Source of the DNA: DASZQY01 sp963843565
Lineage (GTDB): Bacteria > Pseudomonadota > Alphaproteobacteria > Rhizobiales > Kaistiaceae
Assembly: GCA_963843565.1 (NCBI GenBank)
Contig: CAWJKY010000003.1
Coordinates: 2,170,001-2,234,000, forward strand
Length of the DNA stretch: 64,000 nucleotides
Direction of reading: 5' to 3'
The first letter of the stretch is position 1; the number at the start of each line of letters is the position of its first letter. Positions 1 through 8,551 of this stretch are shown piece after piece. The notes under the pieces were generated by a model. It was not told the origin of the DNA, searched no databases, and was given only the letters and a program-made list of their open reading frames with translations. A program made the translations under genes and the position numbers.

Positions 1-264
1 GGCGACGAATTCACCGAGAAAGGCGTCCATCAGGTTGCCGTCGCGGACCGGCAGCACCATCGCGATCGAGTCGGTCTTGCCGGACACCAACATGCGCCCG
101 ACGCGGCTCGGGACGTAGCCATGCGCCTCCGCGGCGGCGATGACCCGCGCGCGCGTCCGGTCGCTGACGTCGGAGTAGCCCGCGAGCGCCCGCGAAACCG
201 TCGTGATCGACACGCCGAGATCGCTGGCAAGCTCGCGAAGTCTCATCTGCCGACGGGCGGCCAT
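1..264 (-). CDS. LacI-family transcriptional regulator, N-terminal part (runs off the window)
   Basis: Only the first 88 codons are in the window; the rest lies beyond base 1. The protein opens with a typical LacI helix-turn-helix at about residues 7-26 (reading LRELASDLGVSITTVSRAL), then the conserved region ending in a hinge-like VGRMLVSGKTDSIAM and the start of the periplasmic-binding-protein-like effector domain. The start is an ATG at 264-262 preceded by a GGGGGAGGG Shine-Dalgarno run. Such proteins usually repress a sugar uptake or catabolism operon, which would lie off the left edge. A perfect 14-bp palindrome just upstream suggests self-repression. The effector cannot be told from this fragment. 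Confidence 0.88.
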   Translation of the reverse strand, partial: MAARRQMRLRELASDLGVSITTVSRALAGYSDVSDRTRARVIAAAEAHGYVPSRVGRMLVSGKTDSIAMVLPVRDGNLMDAFLGEFVA

Positions 265-285
265 CCCTCCCCCTTAACTCGGCTT

Positions 286-299
286 CCAAAACGTTTTGG
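286..299. promoter_or_regulatory. LacI-type operator palindrome
   Basis: CCAAAACGTTTTGG is a perfect 14-bp palindrome with the central CG typical of LacI/GalR-family operators. It lies 22 bp upstream of the start codon of the LacI-family gene that runs leftwards, so the regulator probably represses its own transcription. No other copy was noticed in the window. Confidence 0.7.
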
Positions 300-366
300 A
301 TTGGAGCCCAGCCTCGGCTCCGTGTCAATCGAGGTGTCACCTGGTGCGGCTAAGTCCAGGGTGCTG

Positions 367-425
367 GCGGGAAGAGAACTCCGGTTCCAGCATTCTCCAC
401 GAAATGGCGGATTTCCAGTGTTTCC
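367..425. repeat. Dispersed hairpin repeat, copy 1
   Basis: This stretch carries AGAACTCCGGTTCCAGC followed by ATTCTCCACGAAATGGCGGA. Near-identical copies occur at 46561-46650 and, split by an insertion element, at 14624-14691 plus 16126-16160. In the other copies the second half can fold as TCCGC / GCGGA around GAAATG. The rest of 300-609 holds no gene that I can support. Confidence 0.6.
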
Positions 426-609
426 AACGGCCTGGCGCCGTCCATCGAGTTGCTTCGCCTCTTCTCTCGCAGGATTCTCGAAGTGCTACCTCCTCCCACG
501 CCGGTTTGCATGCGCCTTGCCTGGGATCACAGCGAAACCTTCAGGCGCGACCCGGCCGGCTCGGCGGCGCGGTTCATCGGACGGGCGCGCAGGTCCAGCT
601 GATCCCTGA

Positions 610-1788
610 CTATCCTCGGGCCACCAGGCGTGTGCGCAAGTTGCCGATCATGTTGAGGCAGGCATCAAGCTCGGCGATATCAACGAACTCGTCCGGCTTG
701 TGCGCCTGATCGATCGAACCCGGTCCGCAGATTACGGTCGAGATTCCGAGCCCCTGAAACAGCCCTGCCTCGGTGCCGAACGACACGCACAGCGCCGGAT
801 CGTTGTTGCCGGTGAGCGCGCGCACGAGCGCCTCGGCCTCGCTGGGGTCCATCGGTTCCAGCCCCACCACCTCGCCGATCACCTCGGTGACGATGTCCGC
901 CGCGGGCGATACCGCGCGCATGCGTGGCAGCAACTCCATCTCGGCGTAGGCACGCACGTGCTCTTTCGCGAAGGCGAAATCAGCGGCGTTGATCGGGCGG
1001 AGTTCCCATTCCACCGAGCAGGCGCCGGCAATGATGTTGCGGGCGATCCCCCCGGCGATCTTGCCGACTTGCACCGTCGACCACGGCGGATCGAAGCGCG
1101 ACGTCTCCGGCGCGCGGCCCTTCAGCGCTTCGCCGACCGTGAGCAGGTGGTCGATGAACCGCACGGCGTACTCGACGGCATTGACGCCGTGCTCCGGCTG
1201 GGACGCGTGGCCCTCGAGCCCGGTGAAGTTCGTCGTGTATTCGCAGCAGCCCTTGTGACCCTCGATGACGCGCATCTCCGTCGGCTCGCCGACAATGCAG
1301 ATCGAAGGCCTGCGGCCGGACGACGCTACTTCCTTCAGCATCACCTGCGCCCCGAGGCAGCCGACTTCCTCGTCGTAGGTGAAGGCCAGATGCAGCGGCC
1401 GGACGAGATCGGCGGCCGCGAAATCGGGGGCCAGCGCCATGGCGCAGGCGAGAAAGCCTTTCATGTCGCAGGCACCGCGGCCGACGATGCGGTCGCCGCG
1501 CCGTGTCGCCGTGAACGGATCGGAGCTCCACTCCTGTCCCTTTACCGGCACCACGTCCGTGTGACCGGAAAGGATCACGCCGCCGTCCAGCTCCGGCGGG
1601 CCGATGGTGGCGAACAGGTTGGCCTTGGTGGCACCGGCGTCGAGGGTGAGGCGCGTGCGCGCGTCGATCTGGTCGAGCTTCTCGTTGACGTAGGCGATCA
1701 GTTCGAGGTTGGAGTCGGCGGAGACGCTCCGGAACGCGATGAGGTCGGAGAGGATCGCAAGCGCATCGTCGAGACGTTCGTGGGCCAC
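610..1788 (-). CDS. M20-family deacetylase (ArgE-like), probable N-acetyl-diaminobutyrate deacetylase
   Basis: A 392-residue zinc-dependent M20 amidohydrolase of the acetylornithine deacetylase/DapE type. The metal ligands are visible: His in SGHTDVV, Asp in GACDMKG, the catalytic and bridging Glu pair in YDEEVG, Glu in GEPTE and His in QAHKPDEF. I chose the GTG at 1788, which has GGGAGG about ten bases upstream; a longer frame would overlap eutD. It is the last gene of the leftward eutB-eutC-eutD operon, 23 bp after eutD. In known ectoine pathways this slot belongs to EutE/DoeB, an AstE-type deacetylase that removes acetate from N-alpha-acetyl-diaminobutyrate. No such gene is here, so I infer that this ArgE-like enzyme, whose family substrate is a close homologue, does that step. 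Confidence 0.85.
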   Translation of the reverse strand: MAHERLDDALAILSDLIAFRSVSADSNLELIAYVNEKLDQIDARTRLTLDAGATKANLFATIGPPELDGGVILSGHTDVVPVKGQEWSSDPFTATRRGDRIVGRGACDMKGFLACAMALAPDFAAADLVRPLHLAFTYDEEVGCLGAQVMLKEVASSGRRPSICIVGEPTEMRVIEGHKGCCEYTTNFTGLEGHASQPEHGVNAVEYAVRFIDHLLTVGEALKGRAPETSRFDPPWSTVQVGKIAGGIARNIIAGACSVEWELRPINAADFAFAKEHVRAYAEMELLPRMRAVSPAADIVTEVIGEVVGLEPMDPSEAEALVRALTGNNDPALCVSFGTEAGLFQGLGISTVICGPGSIDQAHKPDEFVDIAELDACLNMIGNLRTRLVARG

Positions 1789-1811
1789 GGCTTGTGAACC
1801 TCCCGCTTCGC

Positions 1812-2996
1812 TCAGGCTTTCACGACCAGCTCGCGCGATACGTCGGCGAGGCACTCGGCGGGACCGTCGGCGCGGATGCGGATCGTCTCGGAGGTCTCGA
1901 AGCCCCAGTCGGTCGTCCAGATTGCCGGCATGAAGTGAAAGGTCATGTTCTCCTCGATCACCGAGGTGTCATTGGGACGCAGGCTCATGGTGCGCTCGCC
2001 CCAGTCCGGCGGATAGGAGATACCGACGGGATAGCCGGTTCTCGAATCCTTCTCGATGCCGTGCTTCTTGAGGACCGCGAAGAACGCCGCCGCCACCTCT
2101 CCGCAGGTGGCTCCCGGCCGCGCTGCGCCAAGCCCGGCGTCCAGCCCTTCCAGCACCGCCTCTTCCGCCTTCTTCATGCCGTCCGGTGGCGTGCCGAGGT
2201 AGAGCGTACGCGACAGGGGTGCGTGATAGCGCCGGTAGCAGCCGGCGACTTCGAAGAACGTCCCTTCGCCGGTCTTCATCGGCCGGTCGTCCCAGGTGAG
2301 GTGCGCCGCCGAGGCATCCCTGCCCGACGGCGTCAGCGGCACGATCGCGGCGTAGTCGCCGCCGAAGCCGTCAACGCCGCGCAATCCCGCGTCGTAGATT
2401 TCCGCGACCAGGTCGCACTTTCGCAAACCCTCCGCCGACACGTCACGGATGCGCGCGTGGATGGCTTCCACGACCCGCGCCGCGCGGCGCATGTAGTCGA
2501 TCTCCCGGTCGGACTTGACCGCGCGCTGCCAGTTGACCAGCGCGGTCGCATCGACGAGGCGTGCGTCTGGCAGTTCTTCCTTCAGCGTCAGGTATGCCTT
2601 GGCGGAGAAGTAGTAGTTGTCGAACTCGAGCCCGATGCGCTTGGCGCCGTAGCCGCGGTCGCGGATCATGCCGGCGAGCAGCTGCATGGGATGGCGTTCG
2701 GTCGATTGCACGTAGTGGTCCGGATAAAACGTCAGCCGGTCCTCGCGCATCCAGCAGGTGCGCAACGCACCGTTCAGATCCTGCACCCGGCCCCACCAGA
2801 CCGGGTCCTCGTCCGGAAACACCAGCACGCCCTGATGCACGTAGAACGACCAGCCGTCATAGCCGGTCAGCCACGCCATGTTGGACGGGTCCTCGACGAA
2901 CAGGAGGTCGAGCCCCGCCTTGTCCATCGAAGCGCGCACCTTGGCGAGGCGGGCGGCATACTCGTCGCGGCTGAACGGCAGGGTCGGTACGCTCAT
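1812..2996 (-). CDS. eutD: Ectoine hydrolase EutD/DoeA (M24 family)
   Basis: A 394-residue protein of the M24 Xaa-Pro peptidase fold: a creatinase-like N-terminal domain (about 1-150) and a pita-bread catalytic domain (about 165-390). It resembles ectoine hydrolase, including the N-terminal FSRDEYAARLAKVR and the LTGYDGWSFYVHQG segment. EutD opens the ectoine ring to N-acetyl-2,4-diaminobutyrate in the cytoplasm. It is 17 bp downstream of eutC and 23 bp upstream of the M20 deacetylase, on the same strand as both, so one operon is likely. Its neighbours (ehu transporter, transaminase, semialdehyde dehydrogenase) make the ectoine role far more likely than a general peptidase. Confidence 0.9.
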   Translation of the reverse strand: MSVPTLPFSRDEYAARLAKVRASMDKAGLDLLFVEDPSNMAWLTGYDGWSFYVHQGVLVFPDEDPVWWGRVQDLNGALRTCWMREDRLTFYPDHYVQSTERHPMQLLAGMIRDRGYGAKRIGLEFDNYYFSAKAYLTLKEELPDARLVDATALVNWQRAVKSDREIDYMRRAARVVEAIHARIRDVSAEGLRKCDLVAEIYDAGLRGVDGFGGDYAAIVPLTPSGRDASAAHLTWDDRPMKTGEGTFFEVAGCYRRYHAPLSRTLYLGTPPDGMKKAEEAVLEGLDAGLGAARPGATCGEVAAAFFAVLKKHGIEKDSRTGYPVGISYPPDWGERTMSLRPNDTSVIEENMTFHFMPAIWTTDWGFETSETIRIRADGPAECLADVSRELVVKA

Positions 2997-3013
2997 GGTC
3001 GATCCTCAGGGTG

Positions 3014-4006
3014 TCACGATGAAAACACCTGACCGGCACCCGCGTCGAGCGCACGCTTCAGGGCTAGTGTGGCGATGGCGGTGTCCTGAACGCCGGTCCC
3101 GGTAAGGTCGGCAACGGTGATCTGCCCGGCGTCCGTGCGTCCCGGCGCCTTGCCGGCGACGATATCGCCAAGCTCGGCGAAGCCGGCGTCGGCGGCAACG
3201 AGTCCGGCGGCGATGGCGTGGTGCAACTCGCCGAGCACGCGTGTCTGGGCGAGTCGGTCGGGAACGTAGAGGTCGGCACGCGCGACCAGACGTGGATCGA
3301 GCTCGTTCTTGTGCTCGGCGTCCGAACCCATGGCGGTGACGTGCTGACCCGCCTTCAGCATGGCCGCTGTCAACAGCGGTTCGGTTGCCGGCGTCGTGGT
3401 GACGACGATGTCGGCGCCAGCGACCACTTCCGCGATATCGGAGATCGCGTCGACGGCGATACCGAGGCGCTGGCGAAGAGCGGTCACCGTCCTTTTGGCT
3501 TCCCCGGCATCGCGCGACCACACCCGGGCGGCGCGGATCGGACGCACCAGCGTCAGCGCCTCGAGCTGCATCCGCGCCTGCACCCCGGCGCCGACGATCG
3601 CGGCGGTGGCCGCGTTGTCGCGGCTGAGATACCTCGCCGCGACCGCGCCGGCCGCGGCGGTCCGGACGTTGGTAAGGTAGCCGTTGTCGAGCAGCACGGC
3701 TTCGAGCAGCCCGGTCCTCGCACTCAGCACCACCATCAGCCCGTTCACCGACGGCAGCCCGAGCTTGGAGTTTTCGAAGAAGCCGGGGCTCACCTTGATG
3801 GCGAAGCTGTCGAGGCCGGGGACGTACGCCGTCTTCACGTCGACCTCGCCGTTGGCGTCGGCGATATCGAGCCGCAGGATCGGCGGCATGACCACGCTGC
3901 CACCGGCAAGCGCGCGGAAGGCGTCCTCGATCGCCGCGATCGCATCGACATCGAGCGGCACGAGTTGCCGCAAATCGGCTTCTGTCAGGATGCGAACGTC
4001 GGCCAT
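3014..4006 (-). CDS. eutC: EutC, ornithine cyclodeaminase / mu-crystallin family
   Basis: A 330-residue NAD-binding protein of the ornithine cyclodeaminase family. Visible marks are the substrate lysine in FAIKVSPG, the dinucleotide-binding glycine motif in AIVGAGVQARMQLEAL at about 130-145, and GSDAEHKNELDP near residue 225. In ectoine clusters this family member (EutC) works with EutB to turn 5-hydroxyectoine into ectoine; the exact chemistry follows from family knowledge, not from this sequence. It lies 16 bp after eutB and 17 bp before eutD in the same direction. Outside this setting one would call it an ornithine or alanine dehydrogenase-like protein. Confidence 0.88.
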   Translation of the reverse strand: MADVRILTEADLRQLVPLDVDAIAAIEDAFRALAGGSVVMPPILRLDIADANGEVDVKTAYVPGLDSFAIKVSPGFFENSKLGLPSVNGLMVVLSARTGLLEAVLLDNGYLTNVRTAAAGAVAARYLSRDNAATAAIVGAGVQARMQLEALTLVRPIRAARVWSRDAGEAKRTVTALRQRLGIAVDAISDIAEVVAGADIVVTTTPATEPLLTAAMLKAGQHVTAMGSDAEHKNELDPRLVARADLYVPDRLAQTRVLGELHHAIAAGLVAADAGFAELGDIVAGKAPGRTDAGQITVADLTGTGVQDTAIATLALKRALDAGAGQVFSS

Positions 4007-4022
4007 CGTTCCTTGCTTCCTC

Positions 4023-4982
4023 TCAGGCGTTGCCGCCGCACACGATCCGCCGGTGCAGACCGGGCGCGATGTTCTTGCCGGACAGAACGACCGCGATCGG
4101 TCCGCCCGCCTTCATCTTTCCGGCGAGCAGCGCCGCGATGCCAACCGCCGCCCCGCCCTCGATCACCTCGCCCTCCTCCTCGTAGGCAAAGCGGATTCCT
4201 GCGGCGATCTCTTCCTCGCTGACCAACACGCACTCGTCGACGATCGTCCGCACCATCTCGAAGGTGTGCCGGTTGGCGAGTCCGATGCCGCCGCCAAGCA
4301 AATCGGCGAGCGTCTGCTCCTCCGGCACCTCGACCGGATGCCCGGCGGCCAGGCTCGCCACCATGGCGGCCCCATGCTCCATGGTAACGCCGACGACCCG
4401 GATCTTCGGATTCGCGGTCTTCACCGCCAGCGCCACGCCGGAAATCAGACCGCCGCCCGACAGCGGTACGACGACCGCGGCGAGGTTCGGAGCATCTTCC
4501 ATGATTTCGAGGCCGAGCGTCCCCTGCCCGGCGATCACGTCGGGATGGTCGAACGGCGAGATATCGGTCATCGTTGCCGCCAGCCGGTCGACCTCGCGCT
4601 GCGCCTCGTCCTGGCCGGCGCCGGCGATGCGCACCTCGGCGCCGAGCGCCTCGACGGCGGCGACCTTGTTCGCAGGAACCAGTTTCGACATGCACACCGT
4701 TGCCTTCACGCCGGCGGCACGGCTGGCGTGCGCAACGGCACGGCCATGGTTGCCGGTCGACGCCGTAACGACGCCCTTCCGCCGGACGTCCTCGGAGAGC
4801 GACAGCACCGCATTGGTGGCGCCGCGCAGCTTGAAGCTGCCGGTGAGCTGCTGGTGCTCGCACTTCAGGAAAACATCGGCGCCGAGACGGCGGCCGAGGC
4901 TGAACGAGGAACGCAGCGGCGTGCGCAAGACGCTGCCGGCGATGCGCTGCCTTGCCTTGAGAATTTCGGTGAAGGCGATCAT
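4023..4982 (-). CDS. eutB: EutB, PLP-dependent threonine dehydratase-like enzyme
   Basis: A 319-residue fold-type II PLP enzyme. The Schiff-base lysine is in GSFKLRGA (about residue 50), the phosphate-binding glycine loop is PLSGGGLISG (about 175-184), and STGNHGRA carries the usual Asn. In ectoine catabolic loci this dehydratase acts on 5-hydroxyectoine together with EutC. It is the first gene of the leftward operon eutB-eutC-eutD-deacetylase; the promoter must lie in the divergent region at 4983-5352 facing ehuB. Without the context it would be called threonine or serine dehydratase. Confidence 0.88.
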   Translation of the reverse strand: MIAFTEILKARQRIAGSVLRTPLRSSFSLGRRLGADVFLKCEHQQLTGSFKLRGATNAVLSLSEDVRRKGVVTASTGNHGRAVAHASRAAGVKATVCMSKLVPANKVAAVEALGAEVRIAGAGQDEAQREVDRLAATMTDISPFDHPDVIAGQGTLGLEIMEDAPNLAAVVVPLSGGGLISGVALAVKTANPKIRVVGVTMEHGAAMVASLAAGHPVEVPEEQTLADLLGGGIGLANRHTFEMVRTIVDECVLVSEEEIAAGIRFAYEEEGEVIEGGAAVGIAALLAGKMKAGGPIAVVLSGKNIAPGLHRRIVCGGNA

Positions 4983-5352
4983 CGGCGACCCCCGCGGCGG
5001 TGGCGCTCCATTTCAGCGCACCGCAACCCGTCGCCGCAACTGTCGCACAAATTGCCGCCGGCGCAGGCGCCTTTTGCCGCCGCGCCGTCCAGTCGATCCC
5101 TCCAATCTGAAATCGCGCGGTAGCCGATCCTCCTGCCGGGGCGATCAAAAAAAGACGTATCGTCCCTCGACTCGCAAAGCGGTGTCCGCAACGCTGCCAC
5201 GGTAGCAATTCCCGCCGCGAGGCCGTCGAGGAGGAATGCTCGATACAGTCCGGAAGCGCCGGACATGGGCGCTTGATCAATGCCCTCGAAGAGAATGCAC
5301 GGCCTGGCCGGCATCCGAAATCGTCAACAGCGACATCTGGAAGGACATGACT
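4983..5352. promoter_or_regulatory. Divergent promoter region between eutB and ehuB
   Basis: This 370-bp gap separates the leftward catabolic operon from the rightward ehuBCDA operon and must hold both promoters. No convincing coding sequence, clear -35/-10 pair or perfect operator could be picked out by eye. An AsnC-type regulator encoded at 8552-9127 is the obvious candidate to bind here. Confidence 0.55.
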
Positions 5353-6246
5353 ATGATCCAGCACTCCAAATCCCGTTCGAAAAGAGGTCTCTTCGGCGGT
5401 CTGGCGGTCGTCGCCACCGCGCTCGCCGTAACCGCGATGACCGCCGCGTCGGCCAGCGCCGTCACGCTCAAGGAAGTCAAGGACCGCGGCTACATCCGCA
5501 TCGCGGTCGCCAACGAGATTCCCTACGGTTACGTCGACCCGAATGGCGACGCCAAGGGTGCCGGTCCCGATGTCGCAAAGGCCGTCGTCAAGGCGCTGGG
5601 CATCGACGAAGCGAACATCCAGTGGGTGGTGACCAACTTCTCCTCGCTCATTCCGGGCCTCCAGGCGAACCGCTTCGACATGACCGCGGCCGAAATGGCC
5701 ATCCGGCCGGAGCGCTGCCAGAAGGTCATCTACTCCGAGCCCAACACTTCCTATGGCGAAGGCCTGCTGGTTGCCGCCGGCGATCCCAAGGGCATCCACA
5801 CCTATGCCGACTTCAAGAAGCCTGGCATGAAGGTCGCCATCATGGCCGGCGCCGACCAGCTCAACATGATGCAGGCGCTCGGCGTGCCGGAGGAGAACAT
5901 CGTCACCATCGCCGCCAACGCCGACGCCATCTCGACGGTGGCCACCGGCCGCGCCGATGCCTATGCGGCAACCGGCCTGACGGCGTCCTCGCTCGCCAGC
6001 AAGAGCGACAAGGTCGATCTGGCGCCGGACTTCACCGACCCGATGATCGACGGCAAGGCAGCACGCAGCTGGGGTGGATTCAACTTCAACTCCGACTCGA
6101 CGGATCTCCGCGACGCCTTCAACGCCGAACTGGTCAAGTTCAAGAAGACCGACGCGTGGAAGCAGATTCTCGCCGGCTACGGCTTCACGCCGGCCGACAT
6201 CGCCGGTTCGTCCGCGACGACCACCGCGAAGCTCTGCGGCTCGTAG
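5353..6246 (+). CDS. ehuB: Ectoine/hydroxyectoine ABC transporter substrate-binding protein EhuB
   Basis: A periplasmic amino-acid-type binding protein of about 297 residues. The signal peptide has a basic start (SKSRSKRG), a hydrophobic core and an ASASA cleavage site near residue 36. The mature part has the family 3 pattern, with the EhuB-like stretch around IRPERCQKVIYSEPN. The ATG at 5353 was chosen because GGAAGG at 5339-5344 is eight bases away; the ATG at 5347 is too close. It delivers ectoine or hydroxyectoine to the EhuCD permease. A strong hairpin follows the stop codon, as is common after highly expressed binding-protein genes. Confidence 0.9.
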   Translation: MIQHSKSRSKRGLFGGLAVVATALAVTAMTAASASAVTLKEVKDRGYIRIAVANEIPYGYVDPNGDAKGAGPDVAKAVVKALGIDEANIQWVVTNFSSLIPGLQANRFDMTAAEMAIRPERCQKVIYSEPNTSYGEGLLVAAGDPKGIHTYADFKKPGMKVAIMAGADQLNMMQALGVPEENIVTIAANADAISTVATGRADAYAATGLTASSLASKSDKVDLAPDFTDPMIDGKAARSWGGFNFNSDSTDLRDAFNAELVKFKKTDAWKQILAGYGFTPADIAGSSATTTAKLCGS

Positions 6247-6264
6247 GCCGCCACTTTGATCACG

Positions 6265-6289
6265 CCGGTCGGGCGCTCAGCCCGGCCGG
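6265..6289 (+). terminator. Intercistronic hairpin between ehuB and ehuC
   Basis: CCGGTCGGGC and GCCCGGCCGG pair over ten positions (one G-U) around a five-base GCTCA loop. There is no T-run after it, so it is more likely an mRNA-stabilising or attenuating hairpin that lets ehuB be expressed above the membrane genes than a full terminator. Confidence 0.55.
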
Positions 6290-6356
6290 TTGCCTCCCTT
6301 GCCAGGCGGCGCACGAACCGGTTTCATCGGGGCTGGAGACGGGGGTGAGTTGAACG

Positions 6357-7028
6357 GTGCACTGGCTTGAATACCTGCGGCCGCTTTCGCAAGGCGCCTG
6401 GGTCACTATCCAGCTGACCGTCTGGTCCACCATCCTCGGGGCCCTCTGCTCCTTCGCCTTCGGCATCGGGAAGATCTCGCACAACTGGGCGATCAAGGGC
6501 TTCTCGATCGTCTACATCGAGGTCTTCCGCGGCACGTCCCTCCTCGTCCAGCTCTTCTGGCTCTATTTCGCCCTGCCAATCGCTGGCGACGCGATCGGCG
6601 TGAACCTCCGTCTGCCGCCGGTCGCCGCCGGCGTGCTCGCGCTCGGCCTCAACATCGGGGCCTACGGGGCGGAGGTCGTGCGCGGCGCCATCCAGGCGGT
6701 CGCCCACAGCCAGCACGAGGCGGCGCGCGCACTCAATTTCTCTGCGCGCCAGACCCTGTGGCGGATCGCCCTGCCGCAGGCGATCCCCGAGATGATGCCG
6801 TCGTTCGGCAACCTCGCCGTTCAGAACCTCAAGGATACCGCGCTCGCCTCGCTGATCAGCCTTGGCGACCTCGCCTTCCGCGCCGAACAGGTGCGCAACT
6901 TCACGCAGGATTCGACCGCCGTCTACACGATGATCCTGTTCATGTATTTCGGCATGGCGCTGGTGCTGACCGCTTTGATGCGCCTGCTCGAGCGCTCGGT
7001 CGGGCGCTGGCGCGGCGCGAGGACCTGA
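6357..7028 (+). CDS. ehuC: EhuC, ABC transporter permease
   Basis: A 223-residue inner-membrane permease of the His/Glu/Gln amino acid type, with about five hydrophobic helices. The EAA loop that docks on the ATPase is seen around HSQHEAARALNFSARQTLWR near residues 118-140. It starts with GTG at 6357. With EhuD it forms the membrane channel of the ectoine importer. It sits 110 bp after ehuB behind the hairpin and three bases before ehuD. Confidence 0.88.
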   Translation: MHWLEYLRPLSQGAWVTIQLTVWSTILGALCSFAFGIGKISHNWAIKGFSIVYIEVFRGTSLLVQLFWLYFALPIAGDAIGVNLRLPPVAAGVLALGLNIGAYGAEVVRGAIQAVAHSQHEAARALNFSARQTLWRIALPQAIPEMMPSFGNLAVQNLKDTALASLISLGDLAFRAEQVRNFTQDSTAVYTMILFMYFGMALVLTALMRLLERSVGRWRGART

Positions 7029-7031
7029 CGG

Positions 7032-7727
7032 ATGCTGTTCGGCTTCCATTGGGATACCGGCCACGGCGAGCTCGCGTTCGCCCTCTCCATCCTGCCGATG
7101 CTGCTGGTCGGGATGATCGTCACCATCGAAGCATCGATCGCCGGTTTCGCGATTGCGCTGGCGCTCGGCCTGGTCTTCGCGGTCCTCAAGGGCGTTCGGC
7201 TCAAGATCATCGCCTGGCCGGCAACCCTCATCACCGAATTCTTCCGCGATACGCCGCTGCTGGTGCAGCTCTTCTTCCTCTATTACGTGCTCGCCGACTA
7301 CGGGATCATCCTTCCGGCCTTCCTGACCGGCGCGATCGCGCTTGGCGTCCAGTACAGCGCCTACACCGCCGAGGTGTATCGCGCCGGCATCGAGGCCGTG
7401 CCGAGAGGCCAGCGCGAAGCCGCCCGCGCCCTCGACTTCTCGCCCCCGCACACCTTCTCGCATGTGATCCTGCCGCAGGCCGTGCCACGCATCGTTCCCG
7501 CCCTCGGCAACTATCTCGTGTCGATCATGAAGGACGTGCCGGTGCTGTCGGTGGTCACCGTGCTGGAGATGCTGAACGTCGCCAAGATCATCGGCGACCA
7601 GACGTTCGACTATCTGGTGCCGCTGTCCATGGTCGGCGGGCTTTACCTCATTCTGACACTGCTCGCGTCGGCCGTGGTGCGCTGGGTCGACACCCGCCTG
7701 CCCAAGACAGGATTGCCGCTCAGATGA
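7032..7727 (+). CDS. ehuD: EhuD, ABC transporter permease
   Basis: A 231-residue polytopic permease of the same family as EhuC. The EAA loop is recognisable in RGQREAARALDFSPPHTF near residue 127. It begins three bases after ehuC and its last codon overlaps the start of ehuA (ATGA), so the two are translationally coupled. It is the second membrane subunit of the ectoine/hydroxyectoine importer. Confidence 0.88.
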   Translation: MLFGFHWDTGHGELAFALSILPMLLVGMIVTIEASIAGFAIALALGLVFAVLKGVRLKIIAWPATLITEFFRDTPLLVQLFFLYYVLADYGIILPAFLTGAIALGVQYSAYTAEVYRAGIEAVPRGQREAARALDFSPPHTFSHVILPQAVPRIVPALGNYLVSIMKDVPVLSVVTVLEMLNVAKIIGDQTFDYLVPLSMVGGLYLILTLLASAVVRWVDTRLPKTGLPLR

Positions 7728-8497
7728 CAGAGCCGATCATCACCTTCGAGAAGGTCGTCAAGAGCTTCGGCAGCCACGTCGTCCTCGATCACCTCGATTT
7801 TCACGTGGCGCCGGGCGAGAAGGTCACCATCATCGGCCCGTCCGGATCGGGCAAGTCGACCGTGCTGCGCATCCTCATGACGCTGGAAACGATCAACGGC
7901 GGCGTCGTCACCGTCGACGGCGAACCGCTCTGGCACGAGAAGAAGAACGGCTCGCTGGCACCGGCCGGCGAAGCGCATCTCAAGATGATGCGCACCAAGC
8001 TCGGCATGGTCTTCCAGCAGTTCAACCTGTTTCCGCACATGACCGTGTTGCGCAACATCACCGAGGCGCCGACCCACGTGCTTGGCCTGTCCAGGCAGGA
8101 CGCCCGCCAGCGCGCCGAAGAACTGCTCGAGATGGTCGGGCTCACCGAGCACGCCAACAAGTTCCCCCACCAGCTTTCCGGCGGCCAGCAGCAACGCGTC
8201 GGCATCGCCCGGGCGCTCGCCATGCGCCCCAAGATCATGCTGTTCGATGAGCCGACCTCGGCGCTTGATCCCGAACTCGTCGGCGAAGTGCTAAACGTCA
8301 TCGGTCGCCTCGCCCACGAGCACGACCTCACCATGCTGCTGGTCACCCACGAGATGCGCTTCGCGCGCGAGGTCTCGGACCGTGTCTGCTTCTTCGATCA
8401 GGGCCGCATCAAGGAACAGGGAACGCCTGACGAGCTGTTCACCGACCCCAAGGAGGAACGCACGCGCGCGTTCCTAAAGGCCGTGCTCGAAGGCTAG
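7724..8497 (+). CDS. ehuA: EhuA, ABC transporter ATP-binding protein
   Basis: A complete 257-residue ATPase. Walker A is GPSGSGKST (about 34-42), the Q-loop is in MVFQQFNLFPH, the signature is LSGGQQQR, Walker B is IMLFDEPTSALD and the switch His is in LLVTHEM. The start overlaps ehuD by four bases (ATGA). It energises the EhuBCD importer. The Phe-rich Q-loop and length match the polar amino acid/ectoine group. Confidence 0.92.
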   Translation: MTEPIITFEKVVKSFGSHVVLDHLDFHVAPGEKVTIIGPSGSGKSTVLRILMTLETINGGVVTVDGEPLWHEKKNGSLAPAGEAHLKMMRTKLGMVFQQFNLFPHMTVLRNITEAPTHVLGLSRQDARQRAEELLEMVGLTEHANKFPHQLSGGQQQRVGIARALAMRPKIMLFDEPTSALDPELVGEVLNVIGRLAHEHDLTMLLVTHEMRFAREVSDRVCFFDQGRIKEQGTPDELFTDPKEERTRAFLKAVLEG

Positions 8498-8551
8498 GTC
8501 TGCTGGAACGGCACTTCGCGGCCGCGCCGCGAAAGGCAGAAGGGCTGCACA

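Noticed and set aside
3985..5799. A 604-codon minus-strand frame across eutB, the divergent promoter and ehuB.
   Set aside because: Runs through a regulatory gap and two divergent real genes in a wrong frame; no domain is visible.
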